Of a DNA stretch of 64,000 bases, positions 18,409 to 27,422 are shown piece by piece. Position 1 is the stretch's first letter, and every line of letters starts with the position of its first letter. Source of the stretch: Streptomyces sp. T12. Lineage in GTDB: Bacteria > Actinomycetota > Actinomycetes > Streptomycetales > Streptomycetaceae. The DNA lies in contig NZ_CP117866.1 in the NCBI RefSeq assembly GCF_028736035.1, positions 2,480,001-2,544,000 of the forward strand, read 5' to 3'. The translations under genes were made by a program, and so were the position numbers. The notes below the pieces were generated by a model that saw only the letters and a list, made by a program, of their open reading frames with translations, was not told where the DNA came from and did no database searches.

Positions 18409-19104
18409 ATGGCGCCCCTCGCAACTCCCCCGCCCCGTACCGGCCTTCTCGTGATCCAGCCCCTCAAGCGGCGGCAGTGTGCGGAGTGTCATGCGGGACC
18501 GTTGCAGATGCTCGTGCTGGAGGAGGGTGCGCCGCGGTGTCTCGACTGTTCCGACCTCGGGCATCTGGTGTTTCTGCCGCGCGGCGACACGGCGTTGACA
18601 CGTCGGTCACGGGAGGAGAGTGCGCTGTCGGCGGTGGTCGTGCGGTTCAACCGACGCAGGAGCCGTTATGAGCGGCAGGGCGTCCTCGTCGAGGAGGCGG
18701 GACTCGCTCGCGCCGAGGAGCGGTGCCTGGCGGACGCGGAGGCACGCCGGCGGCGCCGGGTGCGGGACGCCCGGCGTCGGGCGCGGGAGGACGTGCGGTT
18801 CGCGGAGGCGTTCGCGGGTGAGATACGGCGGCTGTTCCCGGGGTGTCCGGCGGACCGGGCGCAGGACATAGCCGCGCATGCGTCGGTGCGGGGCAGTGGA
18901 CGGGTGGGGAGGAGTGCGGCGGGGCAGGCGTTGTCCGAGGCGGCGGTGACGTCGGCGGTCATGGCGTCCGTACGGCATATGGACACGCCGTACGACCAGC
19001 TGCTGATGAGCGGGGTGCCGCGCCACGAGGCTCGGCGCCGGATCGCGGCGGCGGTGGAGACGACGTTGCGGGGGTGGCGGGCGGAGGTGTCGGGGGTCGG
19101 CTGA
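18409..19104 (+). CDS. DUF2293 domain protein
   Basis: 231 residues. The N-terminal third carries a zinc-ribbon-like C-x-x-C (R-Q-C-A-E-C) and a second C-L-D-C pair, then a highly basic helical region rich in Arg (RRRRRVRDARRRAREDVR), and the C-terminal DUF2293 part (IRRLFPGCPADRAQDIAAHAS ... SAVMASVRHMDTPYDQLL ... HEARRRIAAAVE). Possibly a nucleic-acid-binding protein; function unknown. ATG 18409 chosen because the longer frame upstream is antisense to the uridine-kinase-like gene. Confidence 0.85.
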   Translation: MAPLATPPPRTGLLVIQPLKRRQCAECHAGPLQMLVLEEGAPRCLDCSDLGHLVFLPRGDTALTRRSREESALSAVVVRFNRRRSRYERQGVLVEEAGLARAEERCLADAEARRRRRVRDARRRAREDVRFAEAFAGEIRRLFPGCPADRAQDIAAHASVRGSGRVGRSAAGQALSEAAVTSAVMASVRHMDTPYDQLLMSGVPRHEARRRIAAAVETTLRGWRAEVSGVG

Positions 19105-19381
19105 AAGTGCCGACGGAGTCAGGAACAGCCGAGCCGATGCCGCCGCGGCGGGGCCCGGGAGGCAAACCGCCAGTAGACAAACCGCTGGGGGCGAACCGCC
19201 CCCTACCCAGCGCCCTCCCTCAAGGCGCGACGTTCACCGCAGCACCCGTCTGCGCCCCGCTGGACGCTCGCGTATGTGCTCGCGCCGCTCGGCCATGGTC
19301 ACTGATCTCGTGCACGTTTTCACTGGTAGTGATGGAGGGAGCCGGGCAGGATCCCGGCGGGATACGGGAGTTGACGTTGAC

Positions 19382-19861
19382 ATGATTGATGGACCGTACT
19401 TCGTACTGATCGTGATCGGCGTGGTCGGGACCGGTCTCGTGGCCGGAGTCTTCTGCGCTTTCTCGACCTTCGTGATGCGTGGGCTCGCCGCGCTGCCGCC
19501 CGCGCAGGGCGTGGCCGCGATGAAGGCGATCAACGTGACGGCGTTGATGCCGGCGTTCATGCTCGTGTTCGTCGGGTCGGCGGTGCTGTGCGCGGTGATC
19601 GCCGTGGTGACGTTCGTGCTCTGGCCGGACGAGGGAACGGTGGAGCTGCTGCTGGGTAGTGCGCTGTATCTGTTCGGCTCGTTCGGGGTGACCATGGTGG
19701 CGAACGTGCCGCGCAACGAGGCGCTGCTCAAGCTGGAGGCGGGCACTCAGGAGGCGGCCGCCTACTGGCCGACGTACGTGCGCGAGTGGACGGCGTGGAA
19801 CCACGTCCGCACGGTCGCGTCCGCCGCCGCGACGCTGTGCTACGTGCTGTCCCTCAGCTGA
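19382..19861 (+). CDS. DUF1772 family membrane protein
   Basis: 159 residues with four membrane helices. The opening GPYFVLIVIGVVGTGLVAGV and the later V-P-R-N-E-A-L segment followed by W-x-x-W-N-H-V-R-T are characteristic of DUF1772 (anthrone-oxygenase-like) proteins. The polar W-N-H-x-R element is retained, but enzymatic activity is not established for most members. ATG 19382 with GGGAG 11 bases upstream; an in-frame GTG slightly earlier is possible. Confidence 0.88.
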   Translation: MIDGPYFVLIVIGVVGTGLVAGVFCAFSTFVMRGLAALPPAQGVAAMKAINVTALMPAFMLVFVGSAVLCAVIAVVTFVLWPDEGTVELLLGSALYLFGSFGVTMVANVPRNEALLKLEAGTQEAAAYWPTYVREWTAWNHVRTVASAAATLCYVLSLS

Positions 19862-19881
19862 CCCGTTGCTCTCCGGACCCC

Positions 19882-19929
19882 CGTGGTGACCCTCGTAGCG
19901 ACCCCCATAGCGACCCCCGTGGCGACCGC
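19882..19929. repeat. Four imperfect 12-bp tandem units before gltD
   Basis: Units of the form C-[GA]-T-[AG]-G-[CT]-GACC-[CG]-[CT] follow one another without gaps. Intergenic; no gene or known site recognised. Confidence 0.7.
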
Positions 19930-20050
19930 CGGAGAAAGCGCTGTCCCCCTACTCTGCGCACGTGGTCCGTGAGACGTATCGTTGCCGGAAGAGTGCCGCC
20001 CGATGACGCACGGCTCCCACACGTCACACGCGCACGCAAGGAAGACGGCC

Positions 20051-21538
20051 ATGGCCGATCCCAAGGGTTTCATGACCACCCCCCGCCAGGACTGGCCGCG
20101 CCGGCCCGTCGAGGAGCGGGCCAAGGACTGGGACGAGGTGTACGTCCCCGGGGCATTGCTGCCCATCATCAGCAAGCAGGCCGACCGCTGCATGGACTGC
20201 GGCATACCCTTCTGCCACGACGCCTGTCCGCTGGGCAATCTGATCCCCGAGTGGAACGACCTGGTGTCGCGGGAGGACTGGCGGGCGGCCGCCGACCGGC
20301 TGCACGCGACGAACAACTTCCCCGAGTTCACGGGGCGGTTGTGTCCGGCGCCGTGCGAGGCGGGGTGCGTGCTGGCGATCAATCAGCCGGCCGTCACCAT
20401 CAAGAACGTCGAGTGCGCGATCGCCGACCGGGCCTGGGAAGAGGGTTTCGCGCCCCCGAGGGCGCCGGACCGGCTGTCCGGGCGCACGGTCGCGGTGATC
20501 GGCTCGGGGCCCACCGGGCTCGCGGCGGCGCAGCAGCTGACCCGGGCGGGGCACACGGTCGCCGTGTACGAGAAGGACGACCGGATCGGCGGGCTGATGC
20601 GGTACGGCATCCCCGAGTTCAAGATGGAGAAGCACCATCTGGAGCGCCGGATCGAGCAGATGCAGGCCGAGGGGACGAAGTTCCGTACGTCGACGGTGGT
20701 CGGGCGGGACATCGGGGCCGCCGAGCTGCGGTCGCGCTACGACGCCGTGGTGATCGCCACGGGAGCCACGGCCTGGCGTGAACTCCCCCTCGCGGGGCGG
20801 GAGTTGAGCGGCATCCATCAGGCGATGGAGTATCTGCCGCTGGCCAACCGGGTGTGCGAGGGGGATCTGGAGACGTCCCCCATGTCCGCCGCCGGGAAGC
20901 ATGTCGTCATCGTCGGCGGTGGGGACACGGGGGCCGACTGTCTGGGCACCGCCGTGCGGGAGGGTGCCGCGTCCGTGACGCAGTTGGACATCTACGCCCA
21001 GCCGGGCGCCGAGCGGGACGAGGACGCCGAGCCCTGGCCGACGTACCCGAAGATCTACCGTCTGTCGGCCGCGCACGAGGAGGCGCGCGATCTTCAGACG
21101 GCGCCCGCGGCGGACGCGGACGCGCGACTGTTCGCGGCGTCCACGCTCCACTTCACGGGAGACGCCGACGGACACGTACAGTCGCTGCACCTGACCGAGG
21201 TGGACGCGCAGCGCAGCCCGATGCCGGGCACCGAGCGGACGCTGCCGGCCGACCTCGTACTGCTCGCCCTCGGCTTCACCGGGCCCGACCGGGAAGACGG
21301 GCTGATCGACCAGCTGGGGCTGGAGCTGGAGCCTCGCGGCACGATCACCCGGGATGCCGGGTTCGCCACGAACGTCCCCGGTGTGTTCGCCGCAGGGGAT
21401 GCCGCCCGGGGGCAGTCGCTCATCGTGTGGGCGATCGCCGAGGGGCGGGCGGTGGCAGCGGCCGTCGACCGTTACCTGACGGGAAGTTCACGGCTGCCGT
21501 CGCCGATCTCGCCGTACGACCGCCCCATGACTGTCTGA
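20051..21538 (+). CDS. gltD: Glutamate synthase small subunit (GltD), orphan
   Basis: 495 residues. NADPH-binding electron-input subunit of glutamate synthase: N-terminal 4Fe-4S region with C-M-D-C-G-I-P-F-C-H-x-x-C-P and C-P-A-P-C-E-x-G-C, an FAD-binding GSGPTGLAAAQQL fold, and an NADPH-binding GGGDTGADCLGTA site, ending with the GDAARGQSLIVWAI FAD motif. No gltB lies in the window, so it may serve a distant GltB or act as an electron donor for another enzyme. AAGGAAG precedes ATG 20051. Confidence 0.95.
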   Translation: MADPKGFMTTPRQDWPRRPVEERAKDWDEVYVPGALLPIISKQADRCMDCGIPFCHDACPLGNLIPEWNDLVSREDWRAAADRLHATNNFPEFTGRLCPAPCEAGCVLAINQPAVTIKNVECAIADRAWEEGFAPPRAPDRLSGRTVAVIGSGPTGLAAAQQLTRAGHTVAVYEKDDRIGGLMRYGIPEFKMEKHHLERRIEQMQAEGTKFRTSTVVGRDIGAAELRSRYDAVVIATGATAWRELPLAGRELSGIHQAMEYLPLANRVCEGDLETSPMSAAGKHVVIVGGGDTGADCLGTAVREGAASVTQLDIYAQPGAERDEDAEPWPTYPKIYRLSAAHEEARDLQTAPAADADARLFAASTLHFTGDADGHVQSLHLTEVDAQRSPMPGTERTLPADLVLLALGFTGPDREDGLIDQLGLELEPRGTITRDAGFATNVPGVFAAGDAARGQSLIVWAIAEGRAVAAAVDRYLTGSSRLPSPISPYDRPMTV

Positions 21539-21589
21539 CGCGGCAGCGGCAGCGGCAGCGGCAGTGATCGCGGGTGCGAGAAGCGGGCC

Positions 21590-22111
21590 CTAACGCCGCT
21601 CGTCCGTCACCGCCACCTTCCCCGTCGCCAGCGCCACCCTGTTCCACGTGTTGATCGTGAGGATCAGGGCCAGTACGTGCGCCAGTTCCCCTTCGTCGAA
21701 GTGGGCTGCGGCCTGGGCGTAGACCTCGTCGGAGACCCCGCCGTCGGCCACCAGGGTCACCGCTTCCGTCAGGGCCAGGGCGGCCTGTTCCTTCTCGGTG
21801 AAGAAGTGGCGGGCCTCGCGCCAGACGGCGACCATGTGCAGCCGGTCCTCGCTCTCGCCGGCCTTGCGGGCGTCGTTGGTGTGCATGTGAAGGCAGTAGG
21901 CGCAGTGGTTGAGGTGCGAGGCGCGGATCTGGATCAGTTCGACGAGCGCCGGGTCCAGGCCCTCACGGGCGGCGGCGTCGAAGCCCACGATGGCGCGGAA
22001 GGCCTTCGGGGCGGACTTCGCGAAGTCGAGGCGGGTGCGGGCGGCCTCGGCCTCGTTGATGGTCTCGGCGATGGACGCTACGGGCTTGGTGTCGATCGTG
22101 TTCGTCGTCAT
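21590..22111 (-). CDS. AhpD-type carboxymuconolactone decarboxylase family protein
   Basis: 173 residues. The all-helical alkylhydroperoxidase core carries the redox pair C70-A-Y-C73 followed by His (C-L-H-M-H), within E-L-I-Q-I-R-A-S-H-L-N-H-C-A-Y-C, the family hallmark. Probably an antioxidant or peroxidase. Only 47 bases separate its start from the divergent MocR regulator, which is therefore the obvious candidate controller. Confidence 0.93.
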   Translation of the reverse strand: MTTNTIDTKPVASIAETINEAEAARTRLDFAKSAPKAFRAIVGFDAAAREGLDPALVELIQIRASHLNHCAYCLHMHTNDARKAGESEDRLHMVAVWREARHFFTEKEQAALALTEAVTLVADGGVSDEVYAQAAAHFDEGELAHVLALILTINTWNRVALATGKVAVTDERR

Positions 22112-22158
22112 GTGAATCAACCTACGGGCCAAAAAGACCGGTTGTAGGGTGCATTTCC

Positions 22159-23664
22159 ATGGCGAAATTGTGGGTCAATTCCGCGGAGCGGATCGGTGCC
22201 GACCTGCACCTGGATCTGTCCAGCTCATCCGAGCTGTCCGGGTCAGCCGGGCCACCCGGGTCATCCGGGCCGGGCAGGCCGGGCGGGCACCGGGCCGCGC
22301 TGATCCGTGCGCTGCGCGAGGCCGTGCGCAGCGGGCGGCTGGCGCCCGGCACCCGGCTGCCGCCGTACCGCTCGCTCGCCGCCGACCTGGGGGTAGCCCG
22401 CAACACCGTGGCCGATGCGTACGCGGAGCTGGTGGCCGAGGGCTGGCTCACCGCCCGCCAGGGCTCGGGGACGAGGGTGGCCGAGCGCGCCCAACCCCTG
22501 CGCGCCGAGCGTGTGCCCCGTAAGGCACCTCCACGCGCGCGTGGACCTCGGCACGACCTTCGGCAGGGCACGCCGGACGCGTCGGCGTTCCCGCGCGCTG
22601 CCTGGCTGGCCTCCTATCGGCGGGCCCTCCAGCAGGCGCCGAACGAGGTCTTCGGGCCCGGTGATCCCGCCGGGCGCGTGGAACTGCGGGAGGCGCTCAC
22701 CGAGTACCTGGCACGCGCGCGTGGCGTGCGTACCGAGCCAGGCCGGATCGTGATCTGCTCCGGCTTCGCGCACGCCCTGCGGCTGCTGTTCGGGCAGGAC
22801 AGGGGCGGGGGCGGGGGCGGCGGTGTGCTGCGCGGTCCGCTGGCCGTGGAGGCGTACGGGCTGGGCTTCCACCGGGAACTCCTCGCCGCCGCGGGCGTGC
22901 GGACCGTACCGCTCCCCCTCGACGAGGACGGCGCACGCGTCGACCGGCTGGTGCGCGAGCGTGCCGTACTGCTCACGCCCGCGCACCAGTTCCCGACCGG
23001 CGGCCCGCTGCACCCCGAGCGCCGCGCCGCCGTGATCGACTGGGCACGCGCGCGTGGGGGCGTGGTTCTGGAGGACGACTACGACGGGGAGTTCCGCTAC
23101 GACCGCAAACCCGTCGGCGCCGTCCAGGGGCTCGATCCCGAGCGAGTGATCTTCATCGGCTCGGTCAGCAAGAGCCTGTCGCCGGCGGTACGGCTCGGCT
23201 GGATGGTCCTGCCCGAGCGGTACGTCGACGACGTGCTCGCGGCCAAGGGCGAGCGCGAGGCGTGGGCGAGCACCCTTGACCAGCTGAGCCTCGCCGACTT
23301 CATGGCCCGCGGGGCATACGACCGTCATGTCCGGCGGATGCGACAGCGGTACCGGAGCCGCCGCGACCGCCTCGTCGCGGCGCTCGCCACGCACGCGCCG
23401 CACGTCGAGGTCACCGGTGTCGCCGCCGGACTGCACGCGGTGCTGCGGCTGCCGCCCGGCACCGAGCGGTCCACGGTCAAGGCTGCCACCTGGCAGGGCA
23501 TCGCCCTGGACGGCCTCGCCGAGTTCCGACATCCGGACGCCACGGAGACGGCCATGCCGATCCGTGACGGCATCGTCGTCGGATACGCGACACCCTCGGA
23601 GCACGCCTACGGGGCCGCGCTGGAGGCACTGTGCGGGGTGCTACCGCCGGGCGAAGGCCACTGA
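22159..23664 (+). CDS. MocR/PdxR-type GntR regulator with aminotransferase-like domain
   Basis: 501 residues. N-terminal GntR winged helix (ALIRALREAVRSGRLAPGTR, LGVARNTVADAYAELVAEG) joined to a fold-type I aminotransferase domain with the PLP lysine K338 in S-V-S-K-S-L-S-P and the E-D-D-Y-D-G-E-F-R-Y signature. Such regulators sense PLP or an amino compound. A short Gly/Pro/Ser insert (about residues 23-43) precedes the winged helix, and the gene contains three copies of CACGCGCGCGTG. Divergent from the AhpD-like gene. Confidence 0.93.
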   Translation: MAKLWVNSAERIGADLHLDLSSSSELSGSAGPPGSSGPGRPGGHRAALIRALREAVRSGRLAPGTRLPPYRSLAADLGVARNTVADAYAELVAEGWLTARQGSGTRVAERAQPLRAERVPRKAPPRARGPRHDLRQGTPDASAFPRAAWLASYRRALQQAPNEVFGPGDPAGRVELREALTEYLARARGVRTEPGRIVICSGFAHALRLLFGQDRGGGGGGGVLRGPLAVEAYGLGFHRELLAAAGVRTVPLPLDEDGARVDRLVRERAVLLTPAHQFPTGGPLHPERRAAVIDWARARGGVVLEDDYDGEFRYDRKPVGAVQGLDPERVIFIGSVSKSLSPAVRLGWMVLPERYVDDVLAAKGEREAWASTLDQLSLADFMARGAYDRHVRRMRQRYRSRRDRLVAALATHAPHVEVTGVAAGLHAVLRLPPGTERSTVKAATWQGIALDGLAEFRHPDATETAMPIRDGIVVGYATPSEHAYGAALEALCGVLPPGEGH

Positions 23665-23908
23665 ATCTGGATATATCTCTCATTACAGGCATACGGTCGC
23701 ATTCTGAGTTGTTCTCGCATGTGTCCGAAAGATGACTTCCGGGCTACATGTATCCGAACAGGAGTGGGATCATCGGAGCAGGAGGCGTGTAGTCGTCGTA
23801 CCCGGACCCGGGACGGCAGCGGCTCGCCCCCATCCTTCGTTCCGTCGTCAGGCGCAGGGCCACCCCAGCGCGTCCCCCCTGTTGGCGGTCGGTCCTGGAG
23901 GGTGTTCG

Positions 23909-26308
23909 ATGACGACGCTCGATGAACGTCACGGAGAAGGTGCGCGCGACGGGGACGAACTCCGGGACGACGTCACGCCGGGCAAGGCCGAGACGTACGG
24001 CCCGGCCATGGCCCCGCTGGACCGGCCCGGCAGCGCGCTTCCCGGACTGATGGGGTCCAAGGCCGCGAACCTCGCCCGCGCGGCCCGCGCCGGGCTGCCC
24101 GTGCTCCCCGGCTTCGTGATACCGCACCAGGCAGTACGCGACACCGTCGCCCTGCGGCGCGCCTGGGACGAGCTCTCCGACGGCGGCACCCGCCCGCTCG
24201 TCGTACGGTCCTCCTCGCCGCAGGAGGACACCGAGGAGTCGTCCCTGGCCGGTCAGTTCGCCTCGGTTCTCGACGTGCGTGGCTGGCGGGACTTTCGTAG
24301 GGCCGTACAGACCGTGCTCGACTCGGCACACCGGTCCGACGGGTCCACGGCACCGATGGCGGTGCTGGTGCAGCCCATGCTCACGGCACGGGTCGGCGGG
24401 GTGATGTTCGGTGCCGACCCGGTGGCGGGGCGGGCCGACCGGATGCTGGTCAGCGCGGTGCGCGGCGGGCCGGACAGCCTGGTCAGTGGGGCGCAGGCCG
24501 GCACCGACTACTGGCTGAGCGGGCACGGACGGCTCCTGCGGACGGAGACTTCGGACGGCCCGACGGAGCCCTCCGGCGGTCCGCCGGCCGAGCCCTCAGG
24601 CGGCCTGCGAGCCTCGTCCGAGGGGGGCGGCTCGTTGCTCACGCGCGTCGAGCTGTTCCGGCTGGCGCGGCTGGCGCGGCAGGTCCGTCGGGTCTTCGGC
24701 GGGCCGCAGGACATCGAGTTCGGGTTCGACGCGGACGGGCGGTTGTGGCTGTTCCAGAGCCGGCCGATCACCGCGATGACGGCTCGGCCGGCACGCGGGG
24801 CGCGCCTGCTCGGGCCCGGTCCGGTGGCGGAGACGCTGCCGGAACAGTTGGCGCCGCTGGAGGAGGACCTGTGGGTGGCGCCGATGGCCCGTGGGCTCGC
24901 CGCCGCGCTCGACATCGGGGGCAGCGCGCCGCGCCGGCTGCTGAACTCCGTGCCGGTGGTCACGACGGTCACCGGCCGCGCCGCCGCCGATCTGCGGCTC
25001 CTGGGTGCCGTGCCGCCGCGGCACCGGTGGCTCGCGCTGCTCAACCCGGCGCCGGGAGCGCGCCGGCTCACCGCGGCCTGGCGGGTGGGCCGCCTCGCGT
25101 CCGCGCTGCCCGGCCTGGCGACCGACCTCGCCGCGGACGTCGACCGCCGCCTCGCCGAGATCCCGTCGCCCACCGGGCTCTCCGGCTCGGCCCTGGCCAC
25201 GGAGCTCCGCTGGGCCCGCCGGGTCCTGGTCTCCCTGCACGCCCAGGAGGCCCTCGCGGGAGCCCTCCTCGACGAACCGCCCAAGAGCCGCACCGCGGCC
25301 GGCACGGCCCTGGCCGCCCTGGCCGAGGCCCGCGCCCTGGGCATCCCCGACGACCAGGTGGTCGCCACGGACCCGGTGATCCTGACCCTCACCGCCCCGC
25401 GCCTGCGCGGACGGGGGCGACTGCCGGGCGTTACGGCGACGGCAATGGCGGCACCGGCGACGACCGCCTCCGACCAGGCGGCACCGGCCGCCCCGAGCCA
25501 GGTCGAACCGACCCCGGCCCTCAAAGCGAACGGCACCGCCCGCCCCGAGCGGTCACAGCGAGGCACCCCCACGAGCGCGGCCTTCGCCATCTACGCCGCC
25601 CCACACGCAGCATCAGCCACAGCCACCCACACCACTCCCCACTCGATAACCGCCGCCCTCTCCCGCCCCTTGACCCCACACCCCACCGCGCCCACCAGCT
25701 CCACCACCCCCCACTCCCCCTCCTTCACCGCCCTCCCACCCCGAGAAGCCCTCCGCCTCCGCATCCGCTGGGTGCAGGAACTGCAGGTGCGGCTCGTGCG
25801 GGAGGTGGCGCGGCGACTGGGGGTCGGCATGGAGCGTGTCGGGCTGTTGCGGTGGGCGGAGCTGGCCGCCCTGCTGGACGGTGGGACCCTGCCCGACGAC
25901 CTCCACGCGCGCGTGCCGCAGGCCCAGTCACCGCCGTTGCCGGACGCCTTCCGGCTCGCGGACGGTCAGGTCGTCGTCGCCGAACGGAAAGACGGCCGGG
26001 GCGACGGTGTACGGGGCGTGTCAGCGGGGCGCGTCGTCGGAACCGTGTGGGACGGGACGGGCCCTCGGCCGACGGACGCCGTCCTGGTCGTGCGCACCCT
26101 GGACCCCGCGCTCGCCCCGTTGCTGCCCGGCCTCACCGGCCTGGTCGCCCAGACCGGCAGCCCGTTGTCCCATCTGGCCGTTCTGGCAAGGGAGTTCGGG
26201 CTCCCCGCGGTCGTCGGCGCCACCGACGCCGTACGCCGCTTCCCGCCCGGTTCCCGGCTCACCGTCGACGGAACGGCAGGTGACGTACGACTGGGGGACG
26301 CGCCATGA
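23909..26308 (+). CDS. PEP-synthase/rifampin-phosphotransferase-like dikinase
   Basis: 799 residues. An N-terminal ATP-grasp domain (GLMGSKAANLARAARAGLPV; VVRSSSPQEDTEESSLAGQF; VLVQPMLTARVGGVMFGADP; IEFGFDADGRLWLFQSRPI) and a C-terminal phosphohistidine domain with the swivelling His H755 in S-P-L-S-H-L-A-V-L-A-R-E-F-G-L-P-A-V-V-G. The middle is family-specific and includes a roughly 100-residue Thr/Pro/Ser/His/Ala-rich insert. This plan matches PEP synthase and Rph-type antibiotic phosphotransferases; the substrate cannot be decided. GGAGGG precedes ATG 23909, and the stop overlaps the next gene's ATG. Confidence 0.88.
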   Translation: MTTLDERHGEGARDGDELRDDVTPGKAETYGPAMAPLDRPGSALPGLMGSKAANLARAARAGLPVLPGFVIPHQAVRDTVALRRAWDELSDGGTRPLVVRSSSPQEDTEESSLAGQFASVLDVRGWRDFRRAVQTVLDSAHRSDGSTAPMAVLVQPMLTARVGGVMFGADPVAGRADRMLVSAVRGGPDSLVSGAQAGTDYWLSGHGRLLRTETSDGPTEPSGGPPAEPSGGLRASSEGGGSLLTRVELFRLARLARQVRRVFGGPQDIEFGFDADGRLWLFQSRPITAMTARPARGARLLGPGPVAETLPEQLAPLEEDLWVAPMARGLAAALDIGGSAPRRLLNSVPVVTTVTGRAAADLRLLGAVPPRHRWLALLNPAPGARRLTAAWRVGRLASALPGLATDLAADVDRRLAEIPSPTGLSGSALATELRWARRVLVSLHAQEALAGALLDEPPKSRTAAGTALAALAEARALGIPDDQVVATDPVILTLTAPRLRGRGRLPGVTATAMAAPATTASDQAAPAAPSQVEPTPALKANGTARPERSQRGTPTSAAFAIYAAPHAASATATHTTPHSITAALSRPLTPHPTAPTSSTTPHSPSFTALPPREALRLRIRWVQELQVRLVREVARRLGVGMERVGLLRWAELAALLDGGTLPDDLHARVPQAQSPPLPDAFRLADGQVVVAERKDGRGDGVRGVSAGRVVGTVWDGTGPRPTDAVLVVRTLDPALAPLLPGLTGLVAQTGSPLSHLAVLAREFGLPAVVGATDAVRRFPPGSRLTVDGTAGDVRLGDAP

Positions 26309-27231
26309 GGAAGATCGCGTACGTCTTCGGAGCGCTGGTCGCCACCGGCGCGGGCACCTACCTGGTCGTCTATCTGTACCGCTGGCAGTGGCAGCGGGCG
26401 ATGATCTGCGGGGTGCTGCTGCTGGTCGTCGAGGTGATGCTGTTGGGCCTGGCGACGCTGGGGCGGCTGAACCGGATCGAGCAGCGGCTGCGCGACACCG
26501 ACCGGCGGCAGCGGGAGCTGGACGCCCGCCAGGAGGACGTACTGACGCGGCTGCGCGAGCCGGCCGCGGCGCGGGAGGAGAGGCGGTTCCGGTGGCTGGA
26601 GGACCCGGCGGACCGGGCGTACGTCTTCGTGCCGGTCCTCATGGTGGCCGGCGTAGTGCTGTCCGGGCTCGCCTGGGTGGTGCAGAAGGTCGCGTCGGCC
26701 ACGGCGAAACCCGCCGAGCGGCGCCTGGCCGGGCGGCTGGCCGTGCTCGCCGCACCCGACCCCGCAGCGCCGGAGGACCTGGAGGATCTGGAGGACCTGC
26801 CACCGGTGGCCGGTGGCACCTCCCGGGGCCGTACCGCACGTCTCACCACCGTCACCCTCGTCGGCGCCGCCCTGGTCGCCGCGCTGGTCGTGGGGCTCGC
26901 CGATCTCACCCAGACCAGGAAGGAAGAGGCCAACGAGAACAAGGCGACCTCCGTGGTCGTCCAGATCGAGCTGCGGGGCACGGACATGTCGTCCGACGGG
27001 AAGGCTCTGGCCGCACAGCAGATCTGGGAGAGCTGCCGGCACTCCACGGCCGCACCGCTGCGGCACGCCAGCCTGGGCGACCTGGGGGACGGCACGTACG
27101 CCGGGGTCGTACGGCCCGCCCTCACCGAGCACGACCTCATGCGGCTGCGCGGCTGCCTGGAGGACGCGACCCTGGAGCGCGCCCACCTCACGGTGCTCGG
27201 CGTCGGCGACGCGGAGGCGGACGAGGGCTGA
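26305..27231 (+). CDS. Membrane protein coupled to the PEP-utilising enzyme
   Basis: 308 residues, function unknown. Helices at about 8-24, 33-51, 110-130 and 188-205 flank a charged coiled segment (RLNRIEQRLRDTDRRQRELDARQEDV lies at about 52-80) and an acidic linker (about 150-165). The last 100 residues form a soluble domain. The ATG start overlaps the stop of the PEP-synthase-like gene (ATGA), so the two are translated together; the membrane protein may anchor or partner the enzyme, which is inference only. Confidence 0.88.
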   Translation: MRKIAYVFGALVATGAGTYLVVYLYRWQWQRAMICGVLLLVVEVMLLGLATLGRLNRIEQRLRDTDRRQRELDARQEDVLTRLREPAAAREERRFRWLEDPADRAYVFVPVLMVAGVVLSGLAWVVQKVASATAKPAERRLAGRLAVLAAPDPAAPEDLEDLEDLPPVAGGTSRGRTARLTTVTLVGAALVAALVVGLADLTQTRKEEANENKATSVVVQIELRGTDMSSDGKALAAQQIWESCRHSTAAPLRHASLGDLGDGTYAGVVRPALTEHDLMRLRGCLEDATLERAHLTVLGVGDAEADEG

Positions 27232-27235
27232 CCGC

Positions 27236-27290
27236 GCCCCACGCACCGTGACCGACCAGCTCGCGCCCCGTGCCCCACGCACCGTGACCG
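27236..27290 (+). repeat. 19-bp direct repeat in intergenic space
   Basis: GCCCCACGCACCGTGACCG occurs at 27236-27254 and 27272-27290 (36-base period), just after the membrane protein gene. Looks like a local duplication. Confidence 0.85.
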
Positions 27291-27422
27291 TCCGACTGCG
27301 TGCACCGAGTAATTGAACATGCCAAGTGAGACTAATCGCACAAAACGGACTTATCACCCAGTTGATCACAAACCCCGGGTTACGATTCCAACGACCCCGT
27401 CCCCTAGCCCCCCGGGTCGCCC

